Assembly: GCF_901709675.1 (NCBI RefSeq)
Contig: NC_051105.1
Span: forward strand, 2,730,001 to 2,794,000
Length of the DNA: 64,000 nt
Direction: 5' to 3'
From: Syngnathus acus
Taxonomy: Eukaryota; Chordata; Actinopteri; Syngnathiformes; Syngnathidae
Shown: one piece after another, positions 48,872 through 59,065 of the stretch
How positions within the stretch are numbered: position 1 is the stretch's first letter
Layout: each line of letters starts with the position of its first letter
The notes under the pieces: model-generated
Seen by the model: the letters and a program-made list of their open reading frames with translations, nothing else
What the model was told of the DNA's origin: nothing
The model's database searches: none
Made by a program: the position numbers and the translations under genes

Positions 48872-49171
48872 CACTACCGTTCAAAAGTTTGGGGTCACAA
48901 AATTGTTTGGGTGACCCCAAACTTTTGAACGGTAGTGTATATATTTATTTAGATAATTATTTATAGATTATATATATAATCTTCTGCGTAAAAAATCTTA
49001 TAATATATATGTATACTTATATTCATAGATTTTTTATAATCTTATACAAATATAAGATATAATTTATAATATTTAATTCATAATATTTTATTATAATAAT
49101 ATTTACACTACCGTTCAAAAGTTTGGGGTCACCCAAACAATTTTGTGACCCCAAACTTTTGAACGGTAGTG
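48872..49171 (+). mobile_element. Foldback MITE with nested palindromic ends, copy 2
   Basis: Seen: 300 bases, about 98% identical by eye to the copy at 4512-4809 and in the same orientation. It has the same two 66-base palindromic ends (48872-48937 and 49106-49171) and an AT-only core with a handful of differences. TA flanks both ends (48870-48871 and 49172-49173). It is followed by a (TA)n/(TG)n tract. The high identity of a non-coding element 44 kb from its twin implies recent transposition or gene conversion. Confidence 0.85.
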
Positions 49172-49205
49172 TATATATATATATAGTGTGTATATATGTA
49201 TATAT

Positions 49206-49262
<57 letters not shown>
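49172..49262. repeat. (TA)n/(TG)n compound microsatellite
   Basis: Seen: TA tracts interrupted by short GTGTG blocks, the longest TA run being about 49221-49262. It abuts the second foldback element. Confidence 0.9.
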
Positions 49263-49264
<2 letters not shown>

Positions 49265-49952
49265 TATATATTTGTGTGTGCGTGTGTCTGTGTACACGAC
49301 AGAAGTACTCCGTTTAATCACGCACACATTTGAGCAAATAGCAGCTCACCATGTGTATTTCCAAGGGTGTCCTGTAACCTTGGTCTAGACAGGGGCAAGG
49401 GACATTCATACACATTTATTCAAAAGGACGCTTCTCATTCAATTCTCTCCATATTCATAAGCAGTTTCGCACCCCCACTCTCGTTTTTTCCCTTTCAGCT
49501 TTAAATTAAAGGTACAGGAACGAGCCAGGCCTTTCATCTCCAGCTGAAGGAGGGGGGGGAAGTGGTGGGAGAGAGCGAAGGTGTGCGTGTGTGTGTGAGT
49601 GCGTGTTAGGTGTGTGCGGTGGCGAAGGGCAGGGGAAGGGAGGGAAGGTTGGACAAGGGGGAGACTCCGCTCTCTATTTATTAGTCCCCCCCCCCCCCGA
49701 CAACTCACACGTGTACGCTTCCTAAACGACACCTGGCAAAAAATGATTCATTAATTCCAAAATGTTTTTTGAAAGCCATATTTCAAAGGCCTAGACGGGA
49801 AGGAGAGAGGAGCTGAGTGGGCCCGGGTGAGGAGGAAGTGAAGGGAGGGATAAGAGCGGCAGCTAAGATGCATTGGAGTACCCTTCAAGTTTTAGGTCAG
49901 GCTTGGGGAAGGGGGGAGCAGATCGCTTTTTGAGCCAGGACATAATCAAATA
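49263..49952. other. Intergenic, no gene seen
   Basis: Purine-rich stretch 49540-49680 with a G8 run, then C14 at about 49686-49699. No credible frame. Confidence 0.5.
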
Positions 49953-50224
49953 CAGTGGAGCCTCGGTTTTCGAACGTCCCGGCTCTCGAACAAATCGGTA
50001 TTCGAACAAAAAATTTGAGATTTTTTCGTTTGTCGGACGAAATTCGGTTGTCGAACCTCGCGAGATGAGCCGAGAGGACCCGCATGCCAACTGACTCCGT
50101 CAGTTATTACGTTCTCGTTACTCTGAGGGTTGCATCAAGTCGAATCATGCCTCCAAAGGAAGCAAGTGGGAGCAGTAAAGCCATCCTAAAACACAAAGAC
50201 GCTCCTAAAGCAATGCGACACTGA
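49953..50224 (+). mobile_element. pogo/Tigger transposon left-end remnant
   Basis: Seen: TA then CAGTGGAGCCTCGGTTTTCG, with repeated TCGAAC/CGAAC words. At 50147-50224 there is a 25-codon frame starting MPPKEASGSS and ending TGA. Known: CAGT..CCTCGGTTT ends with TA targets and an MPPK..SGSS transposase start are the pattern of Tigger-type transposases. Inferred: only the left end and the first codons survive, followed by unrelated sequence. It is not functional. Confidence 0.65.
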
Positions 50225-53200
50225 CTTTTCATGGTTTATGAAACAAGGATATGTAAACATGTGGACTGCACTTATTATGTGCTTAACCTTTCTAGAACCT
50301 ATAAAAATAAATGATCATATTTACATAGATCTAAAAAATAAAAGCCCACCGACCAACCGAAGTGCATCATCCCCTCCCTCGCTTCAAATTGTGGCCCTTA
50401 CAATTTTAAATTCTATTCTACTACAATAGTGTCAATATTAATTTGACGAATTGTTCAGCCCTAATTTTTGACCAAAAAAGCTGGTACCACCATTTTCTCG
50501 ATAAAAATCCTTCTTACTAGCCACTCTGTTATACTCATTTATCCTGTAAATCTGTTCTGCAGTCGGGTTAGGATGGGTTCGATTACCCTGTTGCTCTGCT
50601 TTCACTCCGCACCGTATTATAGTCCGTAGGCTCAACTGTTTTCTTGCCGCCATTGGATTAAATGTAGGTGTCTCCTTCCTGTGGAGATTTGAATACAGCA
50701 GAACTTTGTTTTCCTTTTGTTCTTGATGTTGTGTTTCTTTGGAACGTGACATTAATAAAGCATCCTTTCATATTGCTCGTAGCATTGTATTGCTAAGTTC
50801 AGATGCAGTTTCTACAAGCTGTTCTTGTTCTACCTGTTGGGCTAATTGTTCAAACTCGTCGAGCGCTGTGTATTTATCCACATGAGCGGCGAACGGGTCG
50901 GCAGCGCGATCGTGTGTCGGCCACTCCCGGTCCAGCTGAATCTTTCATACGACCGCAGATGATGTGCTTAATTATAGATGGCAGGACAAGGCGGGATCCT
51001 TAGCCTCAATTAGACGGGGCCACGGGGTGAGTGACCTGTAGCACGACTGTCAGTGCCTATTACACACTACACGTGGCCAGTGACAGCGAGGGGGCGGAGG
51101 GCAGGGCCGGGTTACGAGGCCTTCTTCGACTGTATTCTTTTCTCCATCGAGCTACACGCTACATCCAGTCACACGCAAATGCCGATGTGCGTTTTTTTTC
51201 TTTTCAACTATTGTTACCGGTAAAATCAATTGCATTGATTGTGTCATTGTGCGTATGTTGCTTTTCCAAACACACTGTATTTGGCTCATCGTTAAGACAA
51301 ATTAGACCTTATTATCATGACGTCACAGGTAGCAGTAGCTTCGATAGCACCACTTGTAAATACACCAGAGAAGTTGAACTTTTTGAGGAACTGCTAGACG
51401 TTTGTAGAGGCAAGTGATAAAGGCAAAAATAAGGGCTCACATTGGCAAAATTATTCACAAAAAAAGAAACGCAAGTACGACAGGGTAGGCCAGAAGTTTG
51501 CATACATAAGGAAAATTTATAATGTATATTTTTTATATTTCAGAGACACTTTTATGTATGGAAAACCTGCAGCTTTATTTGACTTGTGTATCCATTTCTG
51601 TCAACACAATCAACACATTAGAGCTCAAATTCCTGTGCTTAGGAGATAACATTAGCAATCAGGCTAACTATTGTTTTTCTAAATGACTGAGAGACAGCTC
51701 AACCAAACAGACCAGTGACAATATTGGTGATTTTTCTTGTTACATGGAAATTTTGAACATTTTCTCGCGACAAGAAAAGTACAGGTGAACATCTACCGAA
51801 AGTCTGTTGAGCCTTTATTTTAATATTTGACCTGACGAACGCACACTGACAAACCCTGACAAAAACACAACATTCGCTGCTTTCGAAAAGACTCAGTTGT
51901 TCACCGCTCAGTGCGTCAGGGTCTTCATTTGTCTTTTCTTGAAGAAGTGGCTACTGCGCAACTAACCATTTATTTGATATTCCATGTACTGACTGTTCAT
52001 GACATCCAATGGATTTATATTCCTTACACATAGGTTCTATTGGATTATTTGTTTTGTTTCAAACAGAAATACGAAAAAAACAAAATAAATTGGTATATCT
52101 GACAGGTCTAGACACTTTTACACACCCAAAAAAAAACGGTACATAGAAATGACAAAAAGCGATCGTAACCATGATATAGCTAACAGATTTGTTAATAGTT
52201 ATCCGAGCTTCTATTTCTTCCTCGACGATTCTTTTGCCGTGTTGCACCGTCGCAACAAACCCTTGATTTTGGGTAGGAAACCTGATGAGAATTCATGAGA
52301 GTGATTGGCCAGTGGATGACAACTCAATCAAAGTCTAAAATATGTAAAGTGTCCTACTACGAAATACATTGTTGAAATATGTCGAGTTCCTACCCTTCCC
52401 ACATGATTTAAACACTTTAAAACACACCATCGAAATTATTTCTTCGTGCCTGTCATTCTGTCGCTGTCAACAAATGGAAGACTATCGAATCAAATCACTT
52501 TGTTCAAGTAAGAGTGTGCTTGTTTCAAGCTATTCCGTTACTCCTATTTGTTTACTGTGAAACTAACATAGTTAAACACAGCATATTTAATCACTGAAAT
52601 ATTCATCTGACCATAATTTTGTCCAACAAAAGTCTGCTTGCTTAATGCTAAGAAATAATGAAATGCTAACTGAGATTAGCATCGATATTCCAGTAAGTAA
52701 ATAAACATTCCAACAATTTCTACTTTAACATACGGTCTTCAAAAACACAAAATGTAGTAACCTCTTCTTATGACTGTAAATTGTGCAATAGTTCTTCGAG
52801 CAGCGCTGGGCAGCATGTTTTGACACAACATGGTACAACAATTCTCAATTTGGACTGCAAACTTGATAATTACTGCACTCAAAAGACGCTATCAACTTGA
52901 GATGTACTTGTACTAGTATTGACGTGGCAATGATGTCATCGCGAAGCAATCCAAACTTTTCTTTCTTGTATTTCTAAGACTTTCCTGCTCCTGTCTGTCA
53001 AGTCCACTGTCATGTAATTGAGTCACTAACAAGCAGCAGCGACATGTTTTTCTCACGGAGGACACTGGGTGTCCTGTGTCTCTTTTCCCAGGACCCTCCC
53101 ATGCAGGCCTGCTGTCTCCTTGGAACAAAACCAGGCAAATAGCCCTGAAATGTATCATATAATGAGCCCAACTTAATGACTGTGGCTTAGGGTGGCGGAT

Positions 53201-54579
53201 GGCCTCTCGGCTCACCTCATAATGGTGCCGCTTTATGTTATGATTTCCACTGAAGTGACATCGCTTCATTGGGACATCGTAAGATGAATGTGGATGATCC
53301 AGCCTCACCTGTACTAACTCACCTGTGTGAACACCGGGTAATCCCACATGCCCTTTTCTCCTTTGCGGACTGCTGATTAGGGCATTAAAAATAAATGGGG
53401 TTCGGTTTAGGGGGGGGGGGGGGGGGGTTGCTCATATGGCGGTATATATTTCTGTTAATTTTTCCTCATCCACCTCCCACTGCACCGTGTGCTAGGCCCC
53501 TCCCCCACCCAGGTAGACAGAATATGATAGCATGGGTCTGTCGCAGCAATGATTAGCCCTATTTTCCATGAGGTCATCTTACAGGGACGCCGGACGGCTG
53601 TGGTTCGCACACTGGCAGCTCTGTGCTGAACTCCCCAAACAAGCAACTGCCCCCCCAGGACATGATGGTACAGATCTCATGAACATGCTCGTTGTTTATG
53701 TATTCGTATCATGATTCTTTTATTAATTACCCGATTGGGTATCTGTACTAAAATGAAACTGGGGAGTAGTTCAATATTTTATGAACATATCGCTGGTGTT
53801 AGGCAGAATCTTGTTCATTTCTAGAATGATTGCCTAATGTTTGTTCAAACATGAACAATCATCTACAAGTGCAAGCCACTTTCCACATTTAAAATTGGTG
53901 AGTAGTTTGCAAAAATAGTAACATAGTAAAATATTGATTCAACTTTTACCCATCAGTACAACCAATGTAGAGCAATAGCAGCAAGTTCTGATAAATATCT
54001 TAAATCTTTGGTACTTGCGCATGATCAAAAGGTGGCATGATTGATTGCTGCTTGGGTGCTAAACTGTTCAAATGACAAAACCGATTCGTTGAGTTTTTGA
54101 GGGCGTCAATCGAGGTTTCAAGATTCTCGCCAATGTTATTTGATGTGGACTGAGCGTAGAGTCAAATTTTAATTTTTACATTGAGGAGACGGTGCAAGGG
54201 CCTATTCGTCTGTACTTATAACTTTAATTTCCATTGTTTGCCTTGGGACAACAAACTGTTTGACCTTTGACGTTGGAGCTAACATTAAACTCCTGATAAA
54301 AGGGTGGATGAAGCCATCAAAAGGATGGTATGTGATGAATTCCAAATGAAGGATGCACGCCTGTTTGGAGATCAAGGCTTTAACTGCCACAACTTTACAG
54401 CCGGCATCAAAATAAAATCCTTTAAAGTGTGACGTAGGCGTGACAGAGTTTGGTTAGCGGCGCCGCACGGTGCCAAGTCGCAATGCAATGACATATTTTC
54501 AGCTTCATTCAAAAAAAAAAAGGGGGGGGGGGGCGCGTCGGTTGGGTCAACAGCTGCAGGCTAGAATTAGAAATCAATT
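50225..54579. other. Intergenic, no gene seen
   Basis: A 104-codon minus frame at 50438-50752 has mixed composition but no recognised domain. Block 53090-53345 is repeat-free and GC-balanced. G18 at 53410 and A11/G10 at about 54511-54532. The rest is AT-rich. Confidence 0.5.
53410..53427 (+). repeat. G18 homopolymer
   Basis: Seen: eighteen consecutive G residues in otherwise AT-rich sequence. Length is prone to assembly and sequencing error. Confidence 0.85.
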
Positions 54580-54965
54580 ATTCAGCTTTCGACAAGCTCA
54601 TTAAGTCTGTGAATAGGTTTTTTTTTTTCCTTCGGAGTCTGCCTGCTCATTTCTCCGAGCTTGCAGTTTTTAATTAGTATATTTTTCACTTGAAACTTTG
54701 AAAAAATCCCTTAAAAAAAAAAAACAAGAGGTAGCCGTTAATTTAACACTTGCTGAGCTCTCTGACAGTGTGCGCTCAATGTGTGTATGCACATATTGGA
54801 GACCACTAGGGTTGTTTGGACACTGTCTAATGACTGGAGTCATCAAGCTAAATTAGGCATTAATAATCCAAGAGGTGTAATCTGTGGAAATTAGGCATTA
54901 ATAATCAAAGGATGCCTGGAAATTATCCCGCAAGGCCGCAAATGAAGCTGCACTAATCAGCGGAA
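54580..54965. promoter_or_regulatory. Candidate conserved non-coding block containing the 19-bp repeat pair
   Basis: Seen: 'attattcagctttcg', 'tttaattagtatattttt', 'cgttaatttaacac' and the duplicated AAATTAGGCATTAATAATC, then 'gaaattatcccgc'. Outside poly-T/poly-A runs it is repeat-free. Confidence 0.38.
54850..54906. repeat. Exact 19-bp direct repeat pair with homeodomain-type core
   Basis: Seen: AAATTAGGCATTAATAATC occurs at 54850-54868 and again at 54888-54906, 38 bases apart. The intervening 'caagaggtgtaatctgtgg' is unrelated. ATTA cores occur in each unit. It lies inside a repeat-poor AT-rich candidate regulatory block. Confidence 0.9.
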
Positions 54966-55153
54966 GGTGCTCAAGAAGACCAAAATGGGGGAAATGGAAG
55001 GATGCATAAGAGTTTTATGGTGAGCTCGAAGGAGGGGAGGCATCCACGTTGCCCTGGAGACGACTATCAATCAGCATCATCAAAGTACGCTTACGTTTCC
55101 TAAAACTGTTACAGTGCAGGATGGCTTATTAGCAAACGCTCCTCGTCCACACC

Positions 55154-55157
<4 letters not shown>

Positions 55158-55187
<30 letters not shown>
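55158..55187. repeat. (CA)15 microsatellite
   Basis: Seen: a clean CA run. Confidence 0.95.
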
Positions 55188-55189
<2 letters not shown>

Positions 55190-55412
55190 TGCACACACAC
55201 AGTCTCCTCCCTCTCACTCCCTTTCTCCCCTCTTCAACTCCTCCTCCTCTCCACATTGTGTGTGTCTATCTGATCCCGTGGCCTTTTGTTGCGCTATGAA
55301 AGGCCCGATGCCACACTCATTATTTTCTCCTTTATCTCTCTCCCCACTGCTCTGATTAGAACAGTCGCTCCTGACAGACGCCCTCAGCCTCCTCCTATCC
55401 ATTACATTCTCC

Positions 55413-55442
55413 GTGTGTGTGTGTGTGTCTGCGTGTGTGTGT
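55413..55442. repeat. (GT)n microsatellite
   Basis: Seen: a GT run with one CTGC interruption, about 230 bases after the (CA)15 tract. Confidence 0.9.
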
Positions 55443-56569
55443 GCGCAACACATGTAAAGCTTACCTACCTATATAAATCGTATGTGTACTCACAACGCTA
55501 AAAGACGGCCAAGTGAAAACATGGCTGTCAATGGCCGGGATTAGATGCGTTTAGATCGGTGTGTCTGGATCGGTTCTGTTTTGTTTTTGTCGATACCAAA
55601 ATGTACGACAAAAATCCCACAATATCATTTCCTTTTCCAATTATAAAAAAAGTATGTCATATTTTGACCTGTATGACCTGACTTCAATACATGAGTGAAA
55701 TGATCTGTGAAGAAAAGTCAGCACTCTGAGAAGAGCAACCCAACTTGTTGTTCAAATTTGACTTTTAAGAAACCACCACGCGCGAGGAGAGACAACCAAT
55801 CACCAATAGAAGGCATTGCTGACAAGGTCAGAATGCGTTTTTAATCTATTAGGATAAATCAATCAGTGAGGCTTACCATGTATGAATCAACAACTTGTGC
55901 TACTGAAAGTCGTGCTCATTCTTGTTAGGTATGAGTAACATTTAGTGTACTCGTTTGGTTACAGTTTTTATTCTTTTATTATATTTGGATTCGCTTATTA
56001 ATCTGTATTTCTTCTTAATGATTACTAATGATTATTCTGACTAATCCTATTCCACACACGTGCACACACTCAAATTGTGATGCCTCACTGCATATTTGTT
56101 TTTTCTTTGTGTTTGAGCATTTTACAGTAAATTCAATCTACTTAAATACTCTCCTAAATTATGTTTTATTCAACTATTTATTTAAATGTATGTTAAAGTG
56201 GAAATGACATTTTAAGGTCCTATTTTGTTGTTGTTATGAAAGAAACGTTTGAATATTCTTAGTGCCTTGTGTGGCCTGACTCACCTTAATAAATGGACCG
56301 TCAACTCTGAAAAAAATATTTTTGGCACTTTAAGATTTGTTTTGGAGTACCCCTGCTTGTGTTTGGTGTCATTTTACAGCCATTCAAACTCTAATCTCCT
56401 ATAAGCTGTTTATGGCTAAAGATGAATTTATGCATAAATCAATGGTACAGAATTATGAACAACACTTTTTAAATATTTACAGAGGCATCTAAAATATATT
56501 TTTCCCCATTGGGAAAGTGCTCTGAATATGTAATTTGCTTTTAAATCACATTATCATACGCGAACCAAG

Positions 56570-56830
56570 CAGAAATGCGGTGCGATTCACCTGTGAGTTA
56601 ATGGAATATGGCTTTAAGAGGAAACTAATTATACCCGTTTAACAAGAATTGAATGGCTCTTCTTTGGAAGGCCTGATTCCCAATGTAAACATTAATGGCC
56701 TCCTTGATTAACATAAGAATAGTGTGTTATTGTGCTGCCGCCCATTGGATATGTATCTGTGCTGCACCGCACACACTGAGTGAACGCCCTAATACACTTA
56801 TTACCTCCCTTATCTGCCAAAAGTGCCATT
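56570..56830. promoter_or_regulatory. Candidate conserved non-coding element
   Basis: Seen: 'gaggaaactaattatacccg', 'tgtaaacattaatggcctcc', 'ttgattaacataagaatag', 'cgcccattggatatgtatc' and 'cctaatacacttattacc'. Repeat-free and evenly mixed. It lies 6.3 kb upstream of the sox1 ATG, and the sequence just right of it turns into ordinary unique DNA. Confidence 0.38.
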
Positions 56831-57394
56831 TCTGTTTTATTGTTTGACTAATTTGTGTAAAATTCATTTTCTTATTACAGTTATAAAGCATGCGCCCGTG
56901 GGGATTTTAGCCGAGGCTAAGTCAAGCTTTTGTCTTCTTCTTCTTCTTCTGTCGTGCAGGTCTGCCTTTGGAAGTCGTCAACAAATGAAATGCACCACAA
57001 GGAGCAAAAGGAAGCAAGATGGCGGTGGAGGACACAGGAAATAAGGTGAAGTGTTAAATGGCGACGTGGTGAGCTAAAGGGCACGTGAAAGGAAGGCATG
57101 CTTTGACTTGAGGGCCCTCCCGGGGATGATGACCTTCTTTCGCATTCTGCTAACTTTGACAACTGACAACGATCCCGGCCTGCCGTCCAACACGCACACA
57201 CATTGAAGTCCTGCAATTTCCTTAAAGGCCAAACTGATGCTACTTTTGTTAGCATAGCTACACTACAAGTGGAACGCTACACTGGTGGCTCGCTGAAATT
57301 TGCCCTTGCTAGCTTTACGAATGTCACAGCTCACCTCTTTTCTCGGTTCGGTTATGTTGTCTTCACAAGTTTGGAACAACAAACCAATCGTATA
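56831..57394. other. Intergenic, no gene seen
   Basis: A CTT repeat near 56934-56950, then unique DNA up to the Tigger-like MITE. Confidence 0.5.
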
Positions 57395-57396
57395 TA

Positions 57397-57717
57397 CAGT
57401 GATACCTCGCTACTTCGCGTTTCGTTTATCGCGGCTTCACTCCATCGCGGATTATTTTTCCAAATTAAAAAAACATTTAAAAGTCAATATAAAACTTCTA
57501 AATTGAGGAAACATGTGTCTAACCTTTAGGACAATGTAGTATTGCTCCAAATGTTCGTTTACATTCCTTTAGAAGTCCGTTTTCGTGTGCGAATTAGTGT
57601 CTTTCCGCTAACTCGTTAGCCTGCCCAGTACTTCTTGTTGGTGACCGTACGTCGCGGATTTGACTTATCGCGGGTGGTTTTTGGAACCAATTATCCGCGA
57701 TAAACGAGGGATTACTG
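57397..57717 (+). mobile_element. Tigger-like MITE, complete
   Basis: Seen: 321 bases start CAGTGATACCTCG and end CGAGGGATTACTG, an imperfect terminal inverted repeat of about 23 bases. Both sides are flanked by TA (57395-57396 and 57718-57719). It has no coding capacity. Known: CAGTN4CCTCG ends with TA target duplication are typical of pogo/Tigger (Tc1-mariner) elements. 'TTATCGCGG'-type repeats inside both ends support this. Confidence 0.8.
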
Positions 57718-57911
57718 TATTGTGTTAAAATTTGGTGGTTTTGGTGTAGACAGATTTTATTGGGTTCAGGCAGTGATATCAGAGATTGGCCCCAAAAATG
57801 ATTGATTTGGCAAAGCCTTAGCAACCACAGTATCTTACTTGCTTGTACTTCCCCTCTCAAAAACCTTTTGGTTTTTCATTTGAGTTGCTCAACTCATAGG
57901 CCAGGAAACAC

Positions 57912-58078
57912 AGGGACCAAGTGGTCAGCACACCCGTCTTACAGTTCGGCGATTGGGGGCTCAAATCCAGACTCCAGGCTTTTGTCTGTGAAGTAACATG
58001 TTGCTTTTTGTTTACGTGCGTTATTCTCCGGGTTTACGGTGTCCTCCCCCAATAAGCGATATCGAAGATGGATGGAAG
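57912..58078 (+). mobile_element. tRNA-headed SINE, internally deleted
   Basis: Seen: A-box-like TGGTCAGCACACCCG (57922) and B-box-like GGCTCAAATCC (57958-57968). Then 'ctccaggcttttgtctgtga', 'attctccgggtttacggtgt' and a tail 'gatggatggaag'. The middle is missing. The head resembles a tRNA but the rest shows it is a retroposon, not a tRNA gene. Confidence 0.6.
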
Positions 58079-58179
58079 TTATCGGCTAAATTTTGATGGC
58101 AAACTTTTAAAGGGCTTTATCTTGGCCACATAGTTTTTATACCACAAAAACCTGGCATTTGTGCTTCATGTATACTTTG

Positions 58180-58351
58180 TACCGTAATTTTCGGACTATA
58201 AGTCGCACCGGAGTATAAGTCGCACCAGCCATAAAATGCCCAGAAAAGTGAAAAAAAACATATATATGTATATAAGTCGCTCCTGAGTATAAGTCGCCCC
58301 CCCACCCAAACTATGAAAAAAAACGCGACTTATAGTCCGAAAATTACGGTA
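58180..58351 (-). mobile_element. Foldback MITE with 'CGGACTATAAGTCGC' ends, copy B (opposite orientation)
   Basis: Seen: 172 bases; its reverse complement matches 17934-18107 with only a few differences, mostly in T-run length. Perfect terminal repeats end in TACCGTAATTTTC. The near identity suggests recent spread. Confidence 0.8.
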
Positions 58352-58794
58352 TATAGCTTCCCTGTCTATGTTGTTATAGTTACACAGCAATTTAGTGGCC
58401 AAAAGGTGCAAAAAGCACAGAAGTGTTTATTCAGCAAATGGGCTGAGGACGTCTGTGCTACAAAGGCAGTGCAAGTGCCTAAGTGGTTAATTTGTGCGAC
58501 CGCCTTTGGTACCTCAACTCAACCTCGCTGTCTGGAATCTCATACCCTCATTTTATATTTCACCCCTGAACTTATGGATCCTGAAAAACGATAAGAGATT
58601 TTTTTGGGGCGGCGTGAGTATAGAGTGAGCACTAATGGGCTCTGACTTTGTCTGACTGTTGTTCTTAAAAGTGGATTCAAAATGCTTCACCCTTTTTCCC
58701 TTCCCCAGTCCATCTCCGCTTCTCTCACCTCCATACATTTTTCTTTCACTTTAAAAGACTCCCGCCCTCCCCCCCCCTGTGCTGTTTGCTGGGG
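58352..58794. other. Intergenic, no gene seen
   Basis: Unique-looking DNA between the MITE and a candidate element. Nothing recognised. Confidence 0.5.
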
Positions 58795-59065
58795 TTTGGC
58801 CTGATAGCCATTAGTGTTACACCCTATTACATCGGTAATGACTTACTGTGAGCTCTAATTAGAGATGTGTTAGCGAACTGTCTTGCACCCCTCTCCTCCT
58901 TAGCCGCCCTCCCACCCTCCATCACCGTGGAGACGCTATTAGCACCTACCAGTTGCAGCTCCTGCCTGTTACTGACCAATTGGGGAAGTAATGCTATATG
59001 GCTAATTGATAACCAAAGACGCTCCATAAAATCTCAGCTCTAATTGTCTGGTTGGAAGAGGAGCT
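58795..59065. promoter_or_regulatory. Candidate conserved non-coding element
   Basis: Seen: 'gatagccattagtgttacac', 'tacatcggtaatgactta', 'gagctctaattagagatg', 'ggctaattgataacc' and 'cagctctaattgtctgg'. Includes CTCTAATTAGAG-like palindromic homeodomain sites. About 4.2 kb upstream of sox1. Confidence 0.35.

Larger units (their letters stand above)
54966..56569. other. Intergenic, no gene seen
   Basis: CA and GT tracts at 55158 and 55413, otherwise AT-rich unique DNA. Confidence 0.55.

Noticed and set aside
57917-57970. Possible tRNA gene (A- and B-box-like sequences)
   Set aside because: It is followed by the body and GGAT tail of a fish SINE; no acceptor stem pairing was evident.
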